Origin: Palsa-360 sp963710315
Lineage (GTDB): Bacteria > Acidobacteriota > Terriglobia > Acidiferrales > UBA7541
Assembly: GCA_963710315.1 (NCBI GenBank)
Contig: CAVPZW010000008.1
Span: forward strand, 310,001 to 374,000
Direction: 5' to 3'
DNA length: 64,000 nucleotides
Shown here: positions 26,970 to 36,140 of the stretch, piece by piece
Numbering within the stretch: the first letter of the stretch is position 1
Layout: the number at the start of each line of letters is the position of its first letter
Translations under genes and position numbers: made by a program
Notes under the pieces: model-generated
What the model was told of the DNA's origin: nothing
What the model saw: the letters and a program-made list of their open reading frames with translations, nothing else
Database searches by the model: none

Positions 26970-28412
26970 CTAGGACCGCCGCGGCTTGAATGCACCTGCT
27001 TGCTGGCCGAGCAAGCCTTTCTTGGCCGGAGCGGACAGCCACGGGGAGGAAACTACGGGCTGGGTGGCGGCAAATGGCGGATCGGCAAGCTCCAGCTCCG
27101 TCGCCTTGCTCTTTGCCAGTACGGGAGCCGTAGCCACAACAATCATGACCAACAGCGCAAACCACGAAATTCGCGATTGTTCAAAATAACTAATCCCGAA
27201 AAAGCCTACAACGTGAGCAAACAGTGCGGCGCCGAGAATCCAAAAATACCATTCCTTGGACCGGTCCCCTTCCACAGCCTTGCGCGCTTTTCCAAGCCTG
27301 CTGAAACAAATCGAAATCATCGCAAGAAAACACACAAGGACGATCAGCCCGCCATACTCGCCTTCAGCCACATATTGGTTTGAGGTGTCCCACAAATCCC
27401 ATCCCCAGGTTCCGGCGTCGTTCGTTCCGAACAGCCACCAATCCCCGAAGTGCCTTATGAATGCATCGACAAGCACGGCCCGATGATCGCTCGAAGACGA
27501 ACCGAATAAGCTGATATGGCTGATCAAGAACCAGACGGGCGCTTTCATCACAATGTTCAATGTCAGCAAGGTAAGCACGATTCCCCAGCGAAAAATGCGC
27601 ATATGCTTGCGGAACGGCCAAAAACATAGCGCGCCAATCCCCGCCATATACGCCAAAAGAGGGGTGCTCGACGAGGCGCAAATCGTCATGATCGTAGCCG
27701 AGAGGATCCCGACGACCGCCATGGTCTTCGATTTCCCAATATGCCATAGCAAGAAAAATAAAGGCAGCAATGTCGCCCCGAAGGTTCCAGCCAGGAGAGG
27801 ATGGGCAAACGCAGCCTGCGCGCGAACCAAACCGTCCCGAGTCTCGGGCACGAGCTGCACACCGCCAAGCAATCCAAAAATATTCTGCACGCGAAATCTT
27901 TCGTTCAGCATGCAGATCGCGGAAATTGCCGCGATATACGCAAACGTCCTTATCACCCGGTTGATGTCTTCCTCGTCTTGAATCGAATATCGCAAGACGA
28001 GAAATCCGCCCAAAATATCCCATACGAAGCCGAACTGACTGATCCAGGCGGCCGATTGGAAGGAAAAAAGAAACAGAAACGAAATCACATGAAAAAACAT
28101 CCAGCTCATGAAAATCTTGTCAAAGGAACTAAATCCTCCGGAAAAGCCACTGGCATTCGAGGAACGCCCTGCAAAAAGGATGCGAATCAACGCCGCGAGG
28201 ATCACCACGCGCAGAACGGATAGATGGAGTCCGCCCAAAACGATTTGCTGCCCCTCGGGGACCAGGAAAGCGATAAAAAGCATGGGGCCGACCGCATATT
28301 TCCTGGCCCTCAACAAGATCAGCAGCACCGCGACGATCATCGCGATCAGCACCGCGGGATGCAGCACAGTCGCTGCAATACCACCGCCTAATCTTAGGTT
28401 CTCTGGCTGCAC
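26970..28412 (-). CDS. O-antigen polymerase/ligase-like membrane protein (Wzy/WaaL type)
   Basis: About 480 residues with ten or more hydrophobic segments. The GTG at 28412 (VQPENLRLGGG) is preferred because it follows GGGGGA and overlaps the methyltransferase gene by only 15 bases. An upstream ATG at 28535 would overlap by 110. A large periplasmic loop with SDHRAVLVDAFIRHFGDWWLFGTNDAGTW (about 315-345) is typical of the WzyC domain, where an Arg acts on the lipid-linked oligosaccharide. It probably polymerises the EPS repeat units next to the flippase encoded upstream. Confidence 0.82.
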   Translation of the reverse strand: MQPENLRLGGGIAATVLHPAVLIAMIVAVLLILLRARKYAVGPMLFIAFLVPEGQQIVLGGLHLSVLRVVILAALIRILFAGRSSNASGFSGGFSSFDKIFMSWMFFHVISFLFLFSFQSAAWISQFGFVWDILGGFLVLRYSIQDEEDINRVIRTFAYIAAISAICMLNERFRVQNIFGLLGGVQLVPETRDGLVRAQAAFAHPLLAGTFGATLLPLFFLLWHIGKSKTMAVVGILSATIMTICASSSTPLLAYMAGIGALCFWPFRKHMRIFRWGIVLTLLTLNIVMKAPVWFLISHISLFGSSSSDHRAVLVDAFIRHFGDWWLFGTNDAGTWGWDLWDTSNQYVAEGEYGGLIVLVCFLAMISICFSRLGKARKAVEGDRSKEWYFWILGAALFAHVVGFFGISYFEQSRISWFALLVMIVVATAPVLAKSKATELELADPPFAATQPVVSSPWLSAPAKKGLLGQQAGAFKPRRS

Positions 28413-28425
28413 GATCGATCCCCCG

Positions 28426-29457
28426 CTAGTCCCGTTGTTCCGTGACCAACCCGTTCCCCGAGGCTGGTTTTCTGAAAATCGCCGCAATACTGGGGCCGCC
28501 GCCGGCGATGGAAGCGAGATGGCTGGCGGGCTCAATCAGGGTTAACCGCATCGCCTTGCGCAGGACACGCCAAGGGACGCTTCTGACCGTTACCTTCGCG
28601 GCGGGCGTCGGCGAGAGTCCAGCTTTTTCCATGACGCTCCCCCATACATACCCTACACTGCGCTCCACGTAGGAAATCGGCGGCGTGGAAAGAAGGACCT
28701 CCTGGAAACCCAGCGAGGCCAATACATGTCTCAGTGACTTTGGCGAAAAATGGAAGGTGTGCCGTGGAAGCTCCAGGCCATACCAGTAGCTCCCGAAAAT
28801 CCGCGATTCCCACGAATCGATATTCGGCAACATGGTGAAGAAAATTCCACCCGGCTTCAGCCATTCCAAGACTTTTCCAAGGAATTGCCGGGGCTGATAA
28901 ACGTGCTCGAGCAGATCGAAGGCGGTAATTACATCGAAACTATTCGGCGGGAATGGCGCGTCAAGTGAATCGCCCACAAAAATCTCCGCGCCCGTGGCGG
29001 CCCTGGCCTTCTCCGCCGTGGTTGCCTCCATGTCGATCCCGTAAAGTTTCCATGATGCGCTCTTCATGGTTCCCAGAAATGCGCCGGAACTGCATCCGAC
29101 ATCCAGAATGGCTCCGCCTTGTTTGTAACGCGAGATAAGATCACGGTGTATCCGCCAACGGCTGACTGCCGAGGTTTCGCCGCCGGACGCGATTGCCCTG
29201 TGATAATCCTCGTCATAGTGAATCGCCATCTCATGGGGCTGCGGGGGGCTATCCAGCCAAACGCAGGAGCAGGACGAGCAGCGCAAGAGCCGGTACACCT
29301 CCCGGCGCAAATGGAACCGGTCCGGAGCGCTCAAGAAATGGAAAACTTCGGATCCGCCGCAGAGTGGGCATGCAGTATTGTGACTTCCCGCTTCTTCCGT
29401 GATTTCTTGCGCGGTCGTTTTGACGTCTTCCAAGACTTGCGGTTGCAGGCTGTTCAT
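28426..29457 (-). CDS. SAM-dependent methyltransferase with N-terminal zinc ribbon
   Basis: 343 residues. The N-terminus has two CxxC pairs (CPLCGG at about 30-35 and CSSCSC at about 60-65) that would bind zinc. The class I methyltransferase core follows with ILDVGCSSGAF (about 117-127), FDVITAFDLLEHVYQP (about 174-189) and a C-terminal helical region. This layout is common in polysaccharide loci, where the enzymes methylate sugars. The target is unknown. It lies directly upstream of the polymerase on the same strand. Confidence 0.85.
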   Translation of the reverse strand: MNSLQPQVLEDVKTTAQEITEEAGSHNTACPLCGGSEVFHFLSAPDRFHLRREVYRLLRCSSCSCVWLDSPPQPHEMAIHYDEDYHRAIASGGETSAVSRWRIHRDLISRYKQGGAILDVGCSSGAFLGTMKSASWKLYGIDMEATTAEKARAATGAEIFVGDSLDAPFPPNSFDVITAFDLLEHVYQPRQFLGKVLEWLKPGGIFFTMLPNIDSWESRIFGSYWYGLELPRHTFHFSPKSLRHVLASLGFQEVLLSTPPISYVERSVGYVWGSVMEKAGLSPTPAAKVTVRSVPWRVLRKAMRLTLIEPASHLASIAGGGPSIAAIFRKPASGNGLVTEQRD

Positions 29458-29590
29458 ATGGTTTGATCCTTTTCGCGTCTGGTCGCAATACTTTCAAGGA
29501 ATCTTTGTGAAACATTCCACGAAATGGCTCAGCGCATGAAAATATGGACTATGTGATCCTCATGGTGAAATCGCAAACGCCTTCACACGA

Positions 29591-31174
29591 CTATTCACCG
29601 GCATTTTGAATCGCTGGGCTTCCCGCAATTCTGCGGCCAGGGAGCAAGGCGTCCAACAATGATTTCCCCTCAACTGCCGTGAGAAACCTGGTGAGCAACA
29701 GGGCTGGCCACGCCGCGATCAAACATGCCATGGAAACTACCGCTATTTGCAGCGTGGTCGAAAGACGAGCCCGGGCAATCATGGGCAAGGGCAGGTGGGT
29801 TGCGGCTGCGCCCACGCCAAGAATTATGGCCGTAGCCACAATCAATTTTAAGGTGTCGGAAAACAGAGTTGAAACACGAAACGAACGGAAAGTCGAAGCT
29901 ACCGCAAAAACCATGAAAGACATCCCGATAAATTCCGCCAGGGCCAATCCCCCCAATATGCCGTAAAACCCGACAGCGTGTGCGGATAGGGCGATCACGA
30001 ACAAGGTGGCAATCCGAAGGGCTTCCCGAACATTGTCCATCAATGCTTTCCCTGATACTCGGTAGAGCACCAGCCCAAGAATGGAAACCGCTTGAAAGAC
30101 GCCTCCGAGAGCTATCAGCGCAAGGGCGAAACGAAACTGTGGGGCGGATTGACCGGTCCAGGCAAACACAATTTTCGATCCGAAAGCGGCAATAAAAGCC
30201 ATGGGCAGTATTGAAAAACCAAGCGTAACTTTGAAGGACTTGTGAAGCAACGTTCGCATCCCCTCAGTTTCACCGGAAGCAAATAACATTGAGCCACTCG
30301 AAAGGATGGGCAGCGTGAATGAATCCTGTAGTATCTGGGCGGGAGACAGGAGCCTGGTAGCCAGCGCATAGATTCCCGCGAATTCACCGCCAAAATTCCG
30401 CAGTACGGTTATGGGCAAAATTGCCGCGTAGAGAACCTGCAGGATGCTCACCAGCTGATAGCTTCCCGCAAAGCGAAACAATTCGGGCACTACCGTCGTG
30501 GTCACATGTTTGATGTGTACGCGGATTTGCGGCACGATGCGCCGGGAGGCTACAAGACAGCAAACTACAAAGCCAAGTTCCGAAATCCCCATGATCGCCG
30601 CCATCGCGAACAAGCCATATCCAAAATGCAAAACGATGACGATGGCCACTGCTTCGGCCACACAGAAGAACGTGGTGAATCTTCTGGCGATGTCAATTCG
30701 ATGGCCGCCCATCACAATGGCCTCGAAAACGGCGCCCACATTGGACATGACCATGATCAGAGCCAGCATCGAAAAGGCTTCGGCAGTCGACTTCAGAAAT
30801 TCCGGGGGAACCCCCGAGGCTTTTGCCAGCGCGCGCGAGAAAAACGCGATCGGCAGCAATCCAGCTACAGAAAGGGCGAACATTGCCGCACACCCGGTAC
30901 TGAGCAGCTTATTCGCGGTTTCATAATCTCCGTTGCCGGTGGCCTCAGCCACGTATTTTTGAAAAGCCGATTTGATGCCAACACTGCCAAACCGCATGTA
31001 GGCTCCGGCAGTCATGATGATCGACCAAATTCCGTAGCCAGTCAGGCCAAGGTGCCCGATAACGATCGGGATAGTAATGAAGCGCGTGCCAACCTGCACT
31101 GCCCCCGAAAAGATGCCGAAAACGGTGTTTCGGCCTATCGAAGCGGCGAGCTTTTGGCCGGACGAGGGAGTCAT
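29591..31174 (-). CDS. Flippase of the polysaccharide transport family (Wzx-like)
   Basis: 527 residues with about 12-14 hydrophobic segments. The N-terminus (IGRNTVFGIFSGAVQVGTRFITIPIVI) and the segment ATRLLSPAQILQDSFTLPILSS resemble MOP-superfamily polysaccharide exporters. It would flip the lipid-linked repeat unit across the inner membrane for the polymerase. No disrupted frame was seen. It is the upstream member of a minus-strand run with methyltransferase, polymerase and glycosyltransferase. Confidence 0.87.
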   Translation of the reverse strand: MTPSSGQKLAASIGRNTVFGIFSGAVQVGTRFITIPIVIGHLGLTGYGIWSIIMTAGAYMRFGSVGIKSAFQKYVAEATGNGDYETANKLLSTGCAAMFALSVAGLLPIAFFSRALAKASGVPPEFLKSTAEAFSMLALIMVMSNVGAVFEAIVMGGHRIDIARRFTTFFCVAEAVAIVIVLHFGYGLFAMAAIMGISELGFVVCCLVASRRIVPQIRVHIKHVTTTVVPELFRFAGSYQLVSILQVLYAAILPITVLRNFGGEFAGIYALATRLLSPAQILQDSFTLPILSSGSMLFASGETEGMRTLLHKSFKVTLGFSILPMAFIAAFGSKIVFAWTGQSAPQFRFALALIALGGVFQAVSILGLVLYRVSGKALMDNVREALRIATLFVIALSAHAVGFYGILGGLALAEFIGMSFMVFAVASTFRSFRVSTLFSDTLKLIVATAIILGVGAAATHLPLPMIARARLSTTLQIAVVSMACLIAAWPALLLTRFLTAVEGKSLLDALLPGRRIAGSPAIQNAGE

Positions 31175-31457
31175 CGGCGGCTCCAGCCCGTTCTAACCAG
31201 GTGATATTCACCAGCATTCATTTGTGGGGTCCTGTCGTTCAGATTTTGCCGGGCTTTGAATCTTGTAATAGTAAACGTGAGGCTGCATGGAATCCATGCG
31301 GCCGCCTCAGTTTCCGAAGCTGCCCTGCCTGCGGATTGTCGCATAACACTGCCGACATTAATGCGGGATCGATGCAAGAAGCGCGACGAATTGAGATCGG
31401 TTTTTGTTCAGTGAAATCGGGCGAGCTGTCTTGCGCGCGATTTTCGGGGATCGGACT

Positions 31458-32976
31458 CTATTTCGCGACCGCCGCCACGTTAGTGGGCGGTGCAGGCTGA
31501 CTCGCGCTTGAAACGGCCGAATACGCACTCTCATCCCAGGCTACCGACCCGCTTGGTCTTGTGTAAGCTACGCGGCCCGGGCAGACGACTTGCGTGGCGG
31601 CATTTACCGTACAGGCGTAGCTGGTATCGCTGCACAGTCCCGCTAAATTCCCAGAGCAGTTAGCGGACAGGTTGACACCCGCTGCCAGGTTCGAGATGTT
31701 CGTGCCGGTCGGCGCGTAGGCGTACGTTTCCGTTGAAGCAAAACCTAGTCCGCTGGCTGTGGTGGGCGTCTGCAAAATGTTCGAATTGACGGTCTGCGAG
31801 CCGACTCCGCTCAAGCTGCTGGTAAGGGCTCCGGTCGTGATGCAGTGATTGTTCTGGATCGTCAACGAGCCGATCGAAGGAGAAAAGACTTCGATAAAGC
31901 AGTCACCGCCCGCGCTGGGTACAATAGTATTGTTCCAGAAGGTTAGGGCAGTAATGGATTGGCCGTTGTCTTTGGGCGAAGTGATACGCATTTCCACTCC
32001 AATTATAGATAATGTTGTTCCAGACATAATCCGTTTCCCCGTTGTTTCCAATCATCGAGGACTCGCCAACGCCGTCGTGGATCACATTGTCGTGGATGTA
32101 CCACGTGCCGGTATTGGAGCTTCCCGCAGCCACAAGTTCAATGCCGTTTTCATGAGTAGAGGGATCGAAGGACGTGTTGACCGGCCCAATGTTATTTGCG
32201 GCAACGATGCCTCCGGGACCAATCGGAAGGATGCCGTTCGCGACATTCTTTACAACATTCTGTGCGATCGTGCCTTCGATAGCATAAAGAAACTCTCCCG
32301 AAACCTTGTCGCCGTCCGTGTTATCGGCAATGTTCGATTCAATGACCGACCCTGAGAGATAGGGTGAATTTGTCGAGCCGAGAATAATGGTTATCGCGTC
32401 GGCTGTTTGGCTCCCGTGCGACCAATGGTGGAAATAGCAATTCGTGACCGTGACATTCGTGATTCCGCCCGCCGCCGCCCCCAGATTCATAAACGTATCG
32501 TTGCCATATGAATCCCCTTGCTGGACGAAGTTCAACATCTCGATGTTGTCCCAAGTGGTATAGCTGCCCCCGTTGATGTTGCGGACATAATTATTGGTGC
32601 TGCCCATGCCGGTCGATCCAGCGTTCCAAATAGGGCGCGTCCAAGACGATCCTGTGTACCAAGTATTATCCACGCCTACATAGATGTAATTTCCGCTTGC
32701 ACCCGACCATGACCAGGTGATTGGAAAGGCCGCGTTAGGCCACGTCACACCGCCCTTAAGGATGAAGCTATCCCCTGGGTTAGGCGAAGTTGACGCGCAT
32801 GTGGAAGAGCATCCCTGCATTCCGGGCAAGTGCATCCAAGGGGCCGACGTCGTTGTGCCGCTGTTGGAGTCGCTGCCGCTGGAGTAGTCGATGTAATAGG
32901 TCGTCGCCGCGGCGCTGCCGGCAAAAAGAAAAAAACTCAAAAAAAGTACCGGGAAAAGTAGTTTCTTCATTAGCAT
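31458..32976 (-). CDS. Secreted right-handed parallel beta-helix protein (one frameshift)
   Basis: The start at 32976 gives a signal peptide (KKLLFPVLFLSFFLFAG, then SAAATTYYIDYSSGSDSNSG). Many Asn-rich short turns (NNYVRNINGGSY, VVKNVANGI, WNNIIYNW) mark a pectate-lyase-like beta-helix. The frame breaks near 31985-32015: the upstream frame ends in nonsense after NWSGNAYH, while the next continues MRITSPKDNGQSITALTFWNNTIV to the end ASQPAPPTNVAAVAK. Combined length is about 505 residues. Such proteins are usually polysaccharide lyases or epimerases, or surface binders. No catalytic site could be confirmed. A relative is encoded just upstream. Confidence 0.8.
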
Positions 32977-33175
32977 GTCCCCGCCTTCATTTCTTCCGTT
33001 GCAAATGGTATGGCGTACAGCGGCTGCGTTGCGACTGGCCGTGAGGACAGGAAGAGGCCAGTGGCCCTGTGTGTTCCCTTTATTACAAGCGGACGGCGAT
33101 CTGTTGCCGCGCGACGCTTTGAATCAAGCTTGCCAATCGCTCGCAAGGAACTCAAGAATTGATAGCCGCGGCCGC

Positions 33176-34675
33176 TCATTGGGCTACGGCCTTCAGATTT
33201 GTTGGCGGATTCGGAAGAGTCGAGCTGGACCCATAAGAAATAGCTCCGATGTCCCAGGCCCCGCTGCCCGGACGTGCCGTCCCGTTCTTGTCAGAGTTTA
33301 AGAATGTCTGTGCCAGGCTCGTCAGGTTTGCTCCCGCTGCAATCGCCGGGGAGCCTGCCTGAAGAGTTGGCGTGGGAAAGGCACCTATCAGCGGGTTGGC
33401 TAGTTGCCCGTGAGCTTCCATCCCTGTCGTGGAACGAATGGCGGCCATGGTGGTCAAGTCCGAGCTGCCCCAATAGACTGGCGCGGTGGCATTGTTGTAG
33501 TAGATGTTGTAATCCATCGCCACGACATTCGTGGAAGGATAAGTCCATAGGCCTATATACAGGCTATTCGTGATGATATTGTTCTCAATGGTAACATTTG
33601 TGAAGGCCTGTGCCGCGTTGTTGGCGCCGCTTCCGTCTCCAAGAAGAATGTCAAAATACTGAACCGTGCCGCCGATGGTGTTGTTCAGAATATAGGCCGT
33701 TGTTCCGGTATTGAGAATGATCTGGGTGGATGTGCCCGTGGCCATGCTCACACCGGTGGACGACGTTGGATCGTTAAACACGACATTGTTGAAAATCCAG
33801 ATGTCGCTGTTCTGCGCTGGAGTACCTAGGCCGTCGAAATAGATATTCTGGTTTTGATTTTTCACGATGTTGTTGTAAACAAGCGTGTGGATGCATCCTG
33901 TGTAACCGTCCGCCATGCCATTGCACTCGATCCCGTCTGGATGGGTTGACGCATAATCCGAATAGATGTTGTCGTGGATGTAGTTGCCGTAAACCGACAT
34001 ATACTGGCCAATTAGTTCGACGGCGTCCTGATGATTCTGGTAAACCTCGTTGTTATAAAGCTGGACGCCGTGAGCGTACGTGCCATCGGTTGAGTTGGTC
34101 GAGTATACGACAATTCCATCGCCGTCCGTAATGCAACAAGGACCCGCCATGTTGTAGACGGTGTTCCCGTAAATCTGGAAGTTGGTAACCAGCCGCACGT
34201 AAATTCCGGTTCCAGTCGCGTCGTGGACCACGTTGTTTCGGATGATGCCGCCGGTCGTGTTGTAGGCGTGAATGCCGCCGTAGCTCGTGACTGAAAATCC
34301 GGTCAGCTGAAATCCGTCCACGATGGAGTTGGCGTACGAAAGAATGTCAATCGTTCCGTTCAAGATGACTGTGTCGCCCGAATTCACCTGGAGCGTTACG
34401 CCGGTTGTTTTGAAGGTGACGCTCTCCGCGTACGTGCCCGCGTGCACATTGCAGATGTCGCTCGTTGCGGCGGCGTTCATGCATGACTGAATGGTCGCAT
34501 AGGTCTGCCCCGTGCCGACCTCTCTCTGCGTCGCGAACAGGCTAGGGACTAGGAAGAAGGCAAATACACAAACAGCAAGCGAAGTTCGCAGCGTCTTGCC
34601 ATAGTGCACAGCGTTCCGGAACCATATCGGCGCATTTCGCGTTGCGCGAGTTTTCTCGGATTCGATCATGATCAT
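33176..34675 (-). CDS. Secreted right-handed parallel beta-helix protein
   Basis: 499 residues with a hydrophobic export segment at about 30-48 (SLAVCVFAFFLVPSLFA) and then a beta-helix formed by repeating turns such as IRNNVVHDATGTGIYV, IYGNTVYNMAG, LYNNEVYQNHQDAVEL, VYGNYIHDN and VYNNIVKNQNQNIYF. The C-terminus reads LPNPPTNLKAVAQ, almost the same as in the neighbouring beta-helix gene. Lack of catalytic motifs makes lyase activity only a possibility; trimming or modifying the EPS made by this locus is the likely context. The N-terminal 25 residues before the export segment are long, so a downstream start is possible. Confidence 0.82.
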   Translation of the reverse strand: MIMIESEKTRATRNAPIWFRNAVHYGKTLRTSLAVCVFAFFLVPSLFATQREVGTGQTYATIQSCMNAAATSDICNVHAGTYAESVTFKTTGVTLQVNSGDTVILNGTIDILSYANSIVDGFQLTGFSVTSYGGIHAYNTTGGIIRNNVVHDATGTGIYVRLVTNFQIYGNTVYNMAGPCCITDGDGIVVYSTNSTDGTYAHGVQLYNNEVYQNHQDAVELIGQYMSVYGNYIHDNIYSDYASTHPDGIECNGMADGYTGCIHTLVYNNIVKNQNQNIYFDGLGTPAQNSDIWIFNNVVFNDPTSSTGVSMATGTSTQIILNTGTTAYILNNTIGGTVQYFDILLGDGSGANNAAQAFTNVTIENNIITNSLYIGLWTYPSTNVVAMDYNIYYNNATAPVYWGSSDLTTMAAIRSTTGMEAHGQLANPLIGAFPTPTLQAGSPAIAAGANLTSLAQTFLNSDKNGTARPGSGAWDIGAISYGSSSTLPNPPTNLKAVAQ

Positions 34676-34771
34676 TACAAAGCCCTTCCCCGGGCATCGT
34701 TCATCGGAAACGGCAACCCCAGATTCGATGACAAGTGGTGAACTATCCAGTGGTTACCGTAACAACGCATG

Positions 34772-34828
34772 CGAAACTGGGACTACTGGCATCCAAGACA
34801 TATTCGGTACAGGTAGCCAACCTGTCCC
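34772..34828 (-). promoter_or_regulatory. GTCCC-type element and inverted repeat upstream of the beta-helix gene
   Basis: Read on the minus strand, GGGACAGG-N7-CCTGTACC (34828-34806) is an imperfect inverted repeat. It is followed by CAGTAGTCCCAGTTTCG (34788-34772). The element matches AGTAGTCCCGTTTCG before the gene at 5601. It lies about 100-150 bases before the start at 34675. Confidence 0.4.
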
Positions 34829-34973
34829 TTGCAGTTTCGTCGTGGGAGGAACTTGAACGGCTCGAGGAGGAAGAAGCAACTACGTAAAAAGTTCTAAGTG
34901 TTCCGCAAGGGTCTTCGCCCATTGTTTTCGAAATCTCATCTTGGAGTTTGGCGGGCCGGCTTCTCTTCCTGGC

Positions 34974-36140
34974 TCAATTTCCGTCCACACCAAATCTTCC
35001 GAACGCATAGAGCAGCCAGCCCAGCTCGTAAGGCCGGTCTTCATACAAAACCTTGAGTTGCGACGCTGAAAATTCGGCGCTGGGCAGGCCCAACAGGCTG
35101 CGAATCACATTCATGTACTTGCCGTATTTTTGCTCCGGATAGATGCACCTCCAGATCAAGTTCGTTGACAAGTCTCTCATGTCTTCACCGAGCTCATTGG
35201 CCCCATAGATCCAGCGCAGGCCTTTATAAATCTGCTCCTGAAAGCTTTGTCCCGTAGCCTCCTCCGCCGCGATCAGGGCCATTGGCGCCATTCCTTGCTG
35301 GTGGACGGAATAGACGTGATATTTGCTCGAAACGCGCCCCGATTTCGAGTCATAGAGCCACCACCACTGGCCCAGCTCGCCTTGCACACGGCAAATGGCC
35401 TTGGCGCATTCCAGGGCCGCTTTCGACGGAGGCTCCAGTTGAAAAGCGACCGCGTATTTGGACATGGCATAAATCGGGTAAACCTGATCGGCAAAGCTTC
35501 CAATGCGTCCACGAAAGAATCCCGCAACGGACTTTGTTGTGCTGAGGTGGCCGAAAAAGCCGCTCTTGCCCTGATTGTTCAGCAAGCGTTGATACGTTTT
35601 CTCGGCGAGATTCTTGAGCCTGGATGTTTTTTCCGGGCAGGCCAGCGCCGCATGGGAAAGCCCCGTCAGGAACCAGGCCAATTCCATGGTTCTCGCTTCG
35701 CGCGCATCCGCATAACGATCGAGCGCGCTTTCCAGGTTGCAGCGGCGGAAAAGGTCGTCCAACTGATTGGGAGAGAAAACGGCGGTTAGCCAAATGAACA
35801 GGCCCAAATCACCGGCACCCTCAATCCAACTCATGTCCTTGCTGAACGACGCAAAAATTGCATTTGTGTCAAAGGGAGTTTTAGCTCCTGTGCGCTCCAG
35901 TTCGCGCAGCCCCAGAAGCGTCATGATCGTGTAACGCGGAGAAAGCCCTTCTGACACCATTCCCTGGCTGGTGCGGACCAGGCGGAAGCAGAAAATCTGC
36001 TTCTCCGCGACGAACATGGGCACGAGTCCCCGGACAGACATGCGATTCAATTCGCAGATATCCGGATTGATGGTTCCCGCAACGTTTGATGGATTTTGCT
36101 GCTGAGAGGAATTCAATTTTGTTGTTGAGCCGGCAGACAT
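34974..36140 (-). CDS. Unknown protein, possibly alpha/alpha-toroid fold
   Basis: 388 residues from the ATG at 36140, which has GGAG in front and overlaps the DUF354 stop by 28 bases. Repeating amphipathic helices (ELAWFLTGLSHAALAC, AGDLGLFIWLTAV, YELGWLLYAFGRFG) and aromatic-rich turns (GQWWWLYDSKSGRV, YSVHQQGMAPMALIAA) resemble the alpha/alpha barrel of glycoside hydrolases or terpene-cyclase-like proteins. No signal peptide is seen, so it is probably cytoplasmic. Coupling to DUF354 suggests a joint role in EPS synthesis. I do not recognise the family. Confidence 0.65.
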   Translation of the reverse strand: MSAGSTTKLNSSQQQNPSNVAGTINPDICELNRMSVRGLVPMFVAEKQIFCFRLVRTSQGMVSEGLSPRYTIMTLLGLRELERTGAKTPFDTNAIFASFSKDMSWIEGAGDLGLFIWLTAVFSPNQLDDLFRRCNLESALDRYADAREARTMELAWFLTGLSHAALACPEKTSRLKNLAEKTYQRLLNNQGKSGFFGHLSTTKSVAGFFRGRIGSFADQVYPIYAMSKYAVAFQLEPPSKAALECAKAICRVQGELGQWWWLYDSKSGRVSSKYHVYSVHQQGMAPMALIAAEEATGQSFQEQIYKGLRWIYGANELGEDMRDLSTNLIWRCIYPEQKYGKYMNVIRSLLGLPSAEFSASQLKVLYEDRPYELGWLLYAFGRFGVDGN

